64,000 nucleotides of DNA. It comes from Strigops habroptila (taxonomy: Eukaryota > Chordata > Aves > Psittaciformes > Psittacidae). The stretch is from NCBI RefSeq assembly GCF_004027225.2, contig NC_044290.2, positions 8,696,906-8,760,905 of the forward strand, read 5' to 3'. The notes under the pieces were generated by a model that saw only the letters and a list, made by a program, of their open reading frames with translations, was not told the origin of the DNA and did no database searches. Numbering within the stretch: position 1 is the stretch's first letter; every line of letters starts with the position of its first letter. A program made the translations under genes and the position numbers. Below are positions 56,120-64,000 of the stretch, piece after piece.

Positions 56120-56509
56120 TTATTTGAACTCTGCTACACTAGCAGCCTTGCATTTTCTGCATGAGCACCTTTTCAATGCTAGAACAACACAAGTTTCTGT
56201 GAGGGACGGGCTGCTCTTGAGGAAAAGAGATCTGGGGCTGGTTTTGATTAACTCAGCTGAAAAGGAAATGCTTCATAAGATCCATTCCAATGCTGCAGAA
56301 GTCACCCACCTTTGATTCAAAACATTTTCCTGCAATACTTTGGGCCCTGCTTAATGCTTTATGCTGCCTGTCTTAGTAGTAGGGCACACAACATTGCTTC
56401 CACAGTGTGAAAGTGTAAGAAAAAACAAGCTACTTTTTGGAGCAGAAAACATCTTTTCTTCCAAAACCTAAAAAACAGCGTTGGGTGTCTTGCAAATGAC
56501 TGCGGATAT
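56120..56509 (-). pseudogene. TEFM: Relic of TEFM terminal exon (disrupted)
   Basis: TEFM is the mitochondrial transcription elongation factor that assists POLRMT. Read on the minus strand, a pyrimidine-rich acceptor ending TTCCCTTCCAG precedes 56509. Three frames then match human TEFM (from memory) in order. First, ISAVICKTPNAVF at the place of human ISSIISKMPKADF, then TAG at 56468-56470 where human has Tyr, then VLEEKMFSAPKSSLF. Second, after a frameshift, LHFHTVEAMLCALL (56377-56418; human LHFHIMEAMLYALL). Third, after another shift near 56375, DRQHKALS, GKCFESKVGD and LMKHFLFS (human DGQHQVLS, GKHFELMIGD, LVKQFLFD), then TGA at 56253-56255 and the weaker QPQISFPQEQPV. The position and strand fit the human gene order. 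Two stops plus two frameshifts make an intact product impossible from this exon as written. Assembly error is unlikely but not excluded. Confidence 0.82.
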
Positions 56510-57720
56510 CTGGAAGGGAAAAAGACAAAACGCCATGTCTGCAAACTAACTGAGTAACAGAATTCAGTGAAACCAGAAGTAAAAACCCCCTGGAGTTTCA
56601 CAATGACTCTGCACCCTATTTAAGCAGTGCACAATAACTTAAAAACAACAAATATGTTCTTATTGACATTTAAGTTGAGTTTCATGCTTTCTTTTTACTA
56701 TCATTCCAATATTGCTTTCTAGAACATAAATGAAGGTGACGTTATTCTACAATCCCATGAGTAATACAGAAAAAAAGCAGTTAAGCTTCGGCATGTTCTT
56801 GCAAGCATATTCTGTGTTAATACTAAGAAGTAGGAGGATGGAAGGATCCCTTTACAAGCAAGACTATCACTTCTTGCCCTCATTGAGGGCTTTTATGAGG
56901 ACTGAATCACGACGGCTGAGCCTGGGAAGGACATGCAGAAAGACACTGAAGCTCAGCTTGTGAGTGTGACACTGTGGGGCTACTGACCAGTGACTGAGGG
57001 GTTTTTTTGGTGCGTTTCTATGTTGTCTTGAATATAGATAACCACTGTGCAAATGTCATACAGTTTTCTTTACTTTACAGGATTTGTAAAGACACCACAA
57101 CAGCTAGGAAAATACCTTCTTTGTATGGCTTGCAAGAAAATGAGCTCTGGGGAAAATGAAATCCATTTTTACATTCTAGTATAAAGCAGTTCTTAACGGC
57201 TAAGTGCTGAAAAGAGATGTGGGTAGTTGAACAACTCAACTTTTCAGATACTCTGCTGCTGTTTATTTCATGACTTCACACTACTCAAAAATGAATCAAA
57301 GGTACAATGCTCTTTAGTGCCTAAAAAGATGGAAAAAACGTGTCAGTACTTTCAACTGACAATACATCTCTAGTATAGTATTGTGTCATCTGCAAAGAGC
57401 TAACTGCACTGTGGTTTTACCAGATTATACCTAAACTTTAGCAAAGAATTGCAGATTATAGTGCAGTACAGTAATGCAAGTTAACTATCCAAATTAAGTT
57501 TTATGCGAAACTAGTAAAATGAGATTTTTTTCGTATCTTTTAGACTATTTCTGATTTAATTAACCTTGGAAATCTTTCCCTCATCTTAAATTTTTCACTT
57601 TTGTCTTTTTCTTTCCTTAGATAAACTATTAACTCACGGGCTGTTTGGCATTGGCTTTACCTTTAAAGAGGGACGTTTTCGCTAGGATTTGCCAGTCCCG
57701 AGCTCTGCACTGAGTTTTGC
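56510..57720. other. Region where upstream TEFM exons would lie
   Basis: No intact exon is seen. One weak minus-strand match at about 57535-57600 reads MRERFPRLIKSEIV then a stop, resembling human ENRFLRKLLKPDIER. It is short and basic, so chance is possible. The rest is AT-rich sequence without support for coding function. Confidence 0.4.
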
Positions 57721-58400
57721 TCACAGGGTTTTCCTCCGAGCCCCCTCGGTGCCGCGCAGCTCCTCCGGAGCCGCTGCCGCCGCGGGCCTTGGCGCTGGGC
57801 CGGGCCGGGCCGTTCTCCCCCCGCCGCAGGAGGCGGCCTGAAGGGGCGTCTCGGCCCGGCAGCGCCCGGCCGGGGCCGCGCCCCAGTTCCTCATTCTGCC
57901 GGGGCTGCGCCGGGCGCTGAGCGGTGGTGATGGACCGCGACAGCAACAAGATGGTGCTGCTGGAGCTGCAGAGGGCTGCCGGCACCGGGAACAGCCACTG
58001 CGCCGACTGCGGGATGCCAGGTGAGGGGGCTCCGCCCGGCAGCGCCCCGGCCGCCGTCCCTCCGCCCCGCCGCGTTCCTGATAGGAAAGTGGCGGCAAGC
58101 GAGCGCCCCGCGGGCTCCCCGGGCCGTGCCGCCGGCCGGGCGATGCCCATTCACCCCGGTCAGCTCCCCGGAGAGCCGGCTCCCCAGAGCGGGGCCGTCG
58201 TCCCCTCTCACTTCGCGTACCACAGGCAGCCGGCGGGAGCGGGCGGCTCCCTGGCGCGGGCGGGCTCCCGCTCTCGGAGGTGGCCGTATCGGCGGGCCCT
58301 GAGGGGCGGCCGCGTCTCGGGGGGCCGGGACATGGCTCCCCTCAAGCCGGCGGGGGACAGCGAGGGGCAGGAAGTGGTCTCAGCGCAGCGGCGGCTTCCC
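57720..58400. promoter_or_regulatory. CpG island at ADAP2 exon 1
   Basis: GC content and CpG density rise sharply and enclose ADAP2 exon 1 (57930-58020) and the start of its first intron. In human, TEFM and ADAP2 are head to head, so this island probably once served both. No TATA box is seen. Confidence 0.8.
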
Positions 58401-61400
58401 CAGGGTTATTTGTAGACAGCGCATAAGGCTGGAGGAGGAGAGCGCATGGGGAGGTTTTCCAGCTCCATGGGAATGGCTGTGCAGTGGGGTTGGCACAGGG
58501 AAAGGCTCCCTCCGGCCTGCTGGAAAGCCGCGCTGCAGGCCGGCACCCTGCGCTTGGTCGAGGTGGGAGCCACCCTCCTCAAAGTGAGAAGTCAATCAGT
58601 AGCCTACAGCAGCTGGAAGAAGACAACAAGTAGCTTCTGCTTAATGCGATAAGGGAGAAGTGGAGGGTGACATAGGGAACGTGGCCGTCCAGGGAAATGG
58701 ACTTGCCAGAGCACTCGGATGCCTCTGAGCATCAGGGGATGTAGCACGAGGCAAGAGCAGGAGCTCTTGCAGGCAGCGGAGCCAAGTCCTCACTCTAGGT
58801 GGTTGTACTCAGTTATACTCTCAGTAGTGCTTGCTGTCTGCGACATCCTTCCATTGTTAATTCAGCAACAGCAGCTTTTCATGTAGAACTAATAATTAGC
58901 TGAGCTTTTACATGGCTCCTCGGCTGCCTGCACCGTCACATTAATTTTTAAACAAATAATCATTGACAGAGCCTACAAATGCAGGGGCACTGGGGAAGGC
59001 AGGTGCTGTTGCTCTGAACACAGTGAAGTGGCAGCCACAGACAATGGCATGGGATTTGATGTATTATGTGTGAAACCTGGGCTGTGCATCAGATGAGCTT
59101 TTTCACCCTTGCCAGTGCCTGTGTCTTTTCTCATGTATCAGTTCATTCTTTTGTGTTTGTATCTAGATCCAGAGTGGGCTTCTTACAAACTTGGAATATT
59201 CATTTGTTTGAACTGCTCTGGAATCCATCGCAATCTTCCTCAGATCAGCAAGGTCAAATCCCTTCGGCTTGACTTCTGGGAGAACGATCTTATAGAGGTA
59301 CAGAGGAAAAAGTGGTAATTCACTTGCTTTCCTCCACATTTCATCATAAACTCTGCCTCGCAATTCCTGCTACCCACCATGGACAGAAGAAAAAAGCCAT
59401 GCAGAACGAAGTTAACTCCATGGGTAACTTTAGGGGGGTTTTAATGACTGGGTTGATCAAATTACATTGATGGATGCTGTGTTTCTGACAGCCTGCAGTG
59501 TATATTTTTTTATAGCACACAGTAACTCCTCACTGTGGTTTAGAAGCCCACAGATATTTCCAGATGTTATGTTCTTTTCAGAAATGAACATACTCTTCTT
59601 AAATATTAGTTCAGCCTCTCATCTTTCAATTGAATTGTGTTAATAATATAATCATAGTTAGTGTCTAGGAGAATAAGGTACAGGGAGATCATAAATAATT
59701 TATCTCCTTATTTTCCTTCGTTCTTTTAATCAGCAATTGCAATCCCTTGTTCCTTCCTATCTGGTTCAGAACTGTAAATACTGAAAAAGGCTCAGCCACC
59801 TAAAAAGTGCAGTCTAGTGCCAAAGGGAATTTGTAGATCTATGTAGAGATGCACTGAGAGTTATGGCAAGACTGAGCAAAAAGTGCAGTGCTCCCTTTAA
59901 TTCAAGTTTCATTTTATATTAATGACGTGTTGATTTTATAGTTGCATACCTAACTATATCTTCTTTTGTGTTTCAGTTTATGAAGAAGCACGGGAACCTC
60001 TGTGCCAAAGCTAAATATGAGGCAAAAGTCCCTCCTTACTATTACATCCCCCAGTTCTGTGACTGCTTGTAAGTCAATGGGGTGTTCACTGCTGCAGTCC
60101 TTCACAGCTATTGAACTACTGCTTCCCTCTACAGGTCTCTTTGGTTGATCGGTGAAAACAGAGTAAAGGCAGATCAGCTTTATCCATGTTTTCCTCTTTC
60201 AGGGTTTTAAAAGAGCAATGGATTAGAGCTAAATATGAGCGTGAGGAATTTGTTGCCGCCCGAGTCTGCCAAGATCCTTGTTCTGCAGGTAAAAGTCAGG
60301 ATTGTCAGGGAAAAGGTGTTAGTGTTAAAGCCAGCAGCGCAGTGTTCTGTTTGCAACTGTGAAGATCTTTAAGGCTGGCTTGTCGTGTTTGAACTCCTGG
60401 ATGTGCAGGCCTTGCTTTGAGTCTAACTTTGAGAAGAAGATCCTGAGAAAAGGCACTCAGACAAGTGCAAGGGTGTATTCAGATCAGTTCTCTAGTTCTC
60501 CATTGATTTTTTCATATGAGGTAAATATTCTCAGCTGGAGAAGAGACTTGATAGTTTTTGTCACCTCACCATTTAAATAAACAGGCCTGCTGTTGTGCTG
60601 CCCTTCTCTGACACTTACCTTGGTCCGATATGCAGGCAGCCGGGAAGGATTCCTCTGGAAGCGTGGACGGGAAAGCAGGCACTTCCGTAAGAGACGATTT
60701 CTCCTATCAGCAAGGGAAGGAGTGATGAAGTACTACACCAAAGAAGTGAGTTCCTCAGTTAGAGTTGGCTGCAGGTAGCTGGTCAACACCCATCCTCAGA
60801 CCCTGCTCTTCACCAGCAAAACCTAGGATAAATAGCTTTGTCTCTAGTTTTGCAGCCAGGCCAGCCTGTGTTTGGAGGAGCCCAGATGTCTCCCCATTAA
60901 CGTATGTGCTATCTTAGGCAATTGCTCTTCTAGATTCAGCCCTTTTCCTCATCCTTTATCTTAAGCATGCAGCCTCCTTTTGCTTAGTGAACAAAGGAAA
61001 TGGATACTGGCAGTTGAACAGCAAGATGAAGAAGAGATCTGTTAGCAGCTGTTACCAAAATATTCTCTCATCAACTGCTGCAGCATCATCCTCAATGTGT
61101 CTCCCTTTGGCGGGGGGTGTAGCTAATTGTTCTCCAACTCTGAGGCTGGAGATAGACCCATCTCTTGCAATTCAGACACATCCCTCTCAAATAGCAGCCC
61201 AGCATTTGTCAAGGCAAGGGTATCTCTTTTTGATTTTATGTAGCACGTAATTAAGGCTTAATATTTTGAGCATATCCAATATTCAGGTATTTTAGGATGT
61301 CTGCTTTTGCTTCAGTAGAGGTCTCATTCTCACACAACTGATCTGTCCTCAGTCACCTTCCCTGAGAGCACTTTAGTATAGTGATGCTTTTCATTTCACA

Positions 61401-62823
61401 GTTCGGAGGTCCAAAAGCCATTATCAGCATTGAGAATCTGAATGCAATGTTCCAGACAGATAAAATCCAACATGCTCACGGGCTGCAGATCACATACAAC
61501 ACAGATGGTCGAAGAAGGAACCTTTTTGTCTATCACGAAAGTGGAAGGGTGAGTACCACAAAGGTTTTGGAATAAGCAAAATGCTTAGATATTGGATCTG
61601 TATGTTGGAAGAGGTACCCTGTTTCTGCAGAATCTGGTTTTATTTGAAGTCACTATGACTTGCAGAATATAGAAAGTTGCAAAATTTGAGACTAATAACT
61701 AGATCTTGCTCTTGTTCTTTTGGGGCATATATTGAACTTCACACCCTGAATAGTCTTTAGGCTTCGGTGGGGTATGTATGTAAATCTCTGTAAGGTGACT
61801 GTCTCATGGATTTACACAATTCTGTGGTTATATTCTTTGAAGCCTTCTTGACACGCATAGAATATTATTCTGCATTATTTCCAAGCAAACAATGATAATT
61901 TTAAGAAGTATGTCTATGGGTTTTGCTAGATTTCTGTTTCTTCCCTTGCCATAGTTCTCATGTCTTTCCAGGTACAAAGGTTTTTAAAGAATCCATAGCT
62001 GAATCATAACAATCCATAACTGAAGAAGCCTGTGTACACAAGCTTGGGTGACTGTGCCTGCTGAGAATGTCTGGGACCTCCCTGGTGGGGAATTTTTTAG
62101 TGTTTTCCAGGTGTCTGGGACAAGACACTGAGTCTCTCTGCCCCTTGGAGAGAAAGTACATCCTTGCACAGAGGTCACAGGAAAGGAAAAAGGCATTTTG
62201 GAGAGGCAGCACTCTTACTCTTTCTTGCTTTTCTCATCCTTATGTTTGTATTTGCTGTTTTCCTTAGGAGATTGTTGACTGGTTCAATGCCATTCGGGCA
62301 GCACGTTACCATTATCTCAGAACAACCTTCCCCAATGCCCCTGAGCCTGAGGTGAGAACTGAACAGGGCTTGACGCAGTCAATGCAAACAGAGCATGGGG
62401 AAACATTTTCTCACTACTGTCAGAGTCAGGTGCTCAAGCAGCAGAGTGTGGGTCTTGGAATGGTCAGAAGAGGTAGAAGGAAAGGGCACGCTGCATAACA
62501 TGCAAAAACATAGTCAACTTTTAAGGCCTAAAAGTCTCTATGTGGTCCTTATAAAGTGTAATCTTTCAAAAATCTTATGTTCTTTCTTATTTCAGACTTC
62601 CCTTTACTGAGCAGCCAAAAAAACCCCCAGGCCCCAAAAGCCAAAATTGGTGGTGATTAGCTTTGACAGAAACAGAAAAGCAAAGCAAGTTTGAATGAGA
62701 CATGCTGTCCTGGTTTGGGCTGGGATAGACACAGACTGTTTTGTGTTTGTATTCTCCTAGCTCATACCCAGAATCACAAGAAATTATATCAAAGAGGGAT
62801 ACATGGAGAAAACGGGACCAAAA
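57930..62823 (+). CDS. ADAP2: ADAP2, ArfGAP with dual PH domains 2 (3'-partial)
   Basis: ADAP2 (centaurin-alpha2) is a GTPase-activating protein for Arf6 that is recruited to membranes by phosphoinositide-binding PH domains. Eight coding exons are visible: 57930-58020, 59167-59297, 59977-60068, 60203-60288, 60636-60745, 61402-61548, 62268-62351, 62761-62823. They total 804 nt (268 codons), phase-consistent, with GT-AG introns. The ArfGAP zinc finger is C24-x2-C27-x16-C44-x2-C47, with the arginine finger in GIHR (R52). The first PH domain starts near residue 135 with REGFLWKRG and runs through HGLQITY and NLFVYHESGREIVDWFNA. The last visible exon ends YMEKTGPK, just at the start of PH2. The remaining exons lie right of the window. 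Sequence and synteny favour ADAP2 over its paralogue ADAP1. Confidence 0.95.
59167..59297 (+). CDS. ADAP2: ADAP2 exon 2 (zinc finger second half, arginine finger)
   Basis: The exon encodes PEWASYKLGIFICLNCSGIH followed by RNLPQISKVKSLRLDFW. It supplies the second Cys pair of the ArfGAP zinc site and the GIHR arginine. It ends at Glu before the GTACAG donor and joins FMKKHGN of exon 3 in frame. Confidence 0.94.
60636..62351 (+). CDS. ADAP2: ADAP2 exons 5-7 (first PH domain)
   Basis: Exons 60636-60745, 61402-61548 and 62268-62351 encode PH1. Visible are the GFLWKRGRESRHFRKRRF basic beta1-beta2 loop typical of phosphoinositide binding, MKYYTKE, AIISIENLNAMFQ and the C-terminal helix EIVDWFNAIRAARYHYLR. 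Confidence 0.93.
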
Positions 62824-62939
62824 GTAAGTGCATACTTAGCAGTACACAAACAAGATTATTCCAGATGGAGAGTATTTGGTAATTCTGTGATGTTCACTAG
62901 TAAATGATTTGCTGAGTGACTATGTGCTTCCTGGGTTAT

Positions 62940-63613
62940 CATAGAATCACAGAATAGTTAGGGTTGGAAAGGACCTTAAGATCATCGAGTTCCAACCCCC
63001 TGCCATGGGCAAGGACACCTCGCAGTAAACCATGTCACCCAAGACTCCATCCAACCTGGCCTTGAACACTGCCAGAGATGGAGCTTTCACAACTTCCTTG
63101 GGCAACCCATTCCAGTGCTTCACCACCCTCACAGTAAAGAACTTCTTCCTTATATCTAACCTGAACTTCCCCTGTTTAAGTTTGAACCCTATCACTACAG
63201 TCCCTAATGAAGAGTCCCTCCCCAGCATCCTTGTAGGCCCCCTTCAGATACTGGAAGCTGCTCTGAGGTCTCCACGCAGCTTCTCTTCTCCAGGCTGAAC
63301 AGCCCCAACTTTCTCAGCCTGTCTTCAGATAGGAGATGCTCCAGCCCTCTTATCATCCTCGTGGCCTCCTCTGGACTCTCTCCAACAGCTCCATGTCCTT
63401 TTTATGTTGAGGACACCAGAACTGTACACAGTACTCCAAGTGAGGTCTCATGAGAGCAGAGCAGAGGGGCAGGATCACCTCCCTTGACCTGCTGGTCACA
63501 CTCCTTTTGATGCAGCCCAGGATACGGTTGGCTTTCTGGGCTGTGAGCGCACACTGCCGGCTCATGTTCAGTTTTCTCATCAACCAACACCCCCAGGTCC
63601 TTCTCTGCAGGGA
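62940..63613 (-). repeat. CR1 LINE, 5'-truncated, with ORF2 C-terminal remnant
   Basis: About 670 bp in minus orientation within ADAP2 intron 8. The 3' tail (TCATAGAATCACAGAATAG on the plus strand) is at 62940. Reading the minus strand, one frame gives the reverse transcriptase C-terminal part, including RPHLEYCVQFW and MELLERVQRR. Another gives [20 protein letters not shown] and [12 protein letters not shown]. The two parts are in different frames, so the ORF2 remnant is broken. The copy looks younger than the other CR1 fragments because the protein similarity is still easily read. Confidence 0.93.
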
Positions 63614-64000
63614 GATAAAAAGCTTTGATTAAAAAAAAAAGGTTGGTAAAGGTTGATAAAAGATTTTATATTCAAGCCTGTCATGTTCTTTGGGATCATG
63701 TTTTATTTCGTGTGGAAAATAAGACTAGGAAGAAGAATCCTCCTTGAAGAATAAGCAAGATGGATTAGCTGGTGGTGGACATGCAAAGTCCTGTTGTGCA
63801 ACACAAAATAGCTTGCTGTATCTGCTAACTGCAGCTCTAGAACTGCACCTCCTGCTAGAACAGAACATCACATGCTGACTCCCCTACTTCCCCATTTCTC
63901 TTAAAGTCTGTAGCACATAAATCACATCTGCCTATAGCAGCAAAGTATGATTGAGAAATTCTCCACAGTGAAGCCTGGGGTTTGGTTTGGGTTTTTGTGG

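Noticed and set aside
57629-58150. 173-codon minus-strand frame through the ADAP2 CpG island, considered as TEFM exon 1
   Set aside because: Its Arg/Ala/Gly/Pro composition is what any frame in a CpG island gives, and it shows no resemblance to the TEFM N-terminus.

Overview
The window is nuclear DNA from a bird. The evidence is vertebrate exon-intron genes with GT-AG splice sites, several CR1 LINE fragments ending in the avian octamer-like tail, short introns, and GC-rich CpG-island promoters in an otherwise AT-rich background. The gene order SUZ12(+) - CRLF3(-) - ATAD5(+) - TEFM(-) - ADAP2(+) matches the conserved block next to NF1 on human 17q11.2, from memory of the human map. I cannot name the species.

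Layout. 1-17873 holds the last 13 coding exons of SUZ12 (equivalent to human exons 4-16), followed by a long 3' UTR. SUZ12 converges on CRLF3, whose complete eight-exon CDS runs on the minus strand from 37060 down to 24516 with a roughly 2.8 kb 3' UTR. CRLF3 and ATAD5 are head to head across a shared CpG island (about 36640-38040), with 649 bp between their start codons. ATAD5 is complete: 23 coding exons from 37710 to 54460, 1,824 codons plus stop. Downstream, on the minus strand at 56120-56509, is a broken terminal exon of TEFM with two in-frame stops and two frameshifts. A second CpG island (about 57720-58400) holds ADAP2 exon 1. Eight coding exons of ADAP2 lie in the window, which ends before the second PH domain.

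How the genes relate. SUZ12 is a PRC2 chromatin-silencing subunit. ATAD5 is the large subunit of the RFC-like complex that unloads PCNA and recruits USP1-UAF1. CRLF3 is an orphan cytokine-receptor-like protein with a WSxWS box. ADAP2 is an Arf GTPase-activating protein. They are linked by conserved synteny, not by a shared pathway. Coding exons were placed by reading frames, splice consensus and remembered human orthologues; the reading phase closes through every exon of all four genes.

The most notable observation is the apparent decay of TEFM (mitochondrial transcription elongation factor) at its ancestral position. Others are a GC-AG intron in CRLF3, three E-boxes plus a CRE in the shared promoter, an 11-codon upstream ORF just before the ATAD5 start, and three copies of a short [IL]xxYF-type motif in ATAD5.
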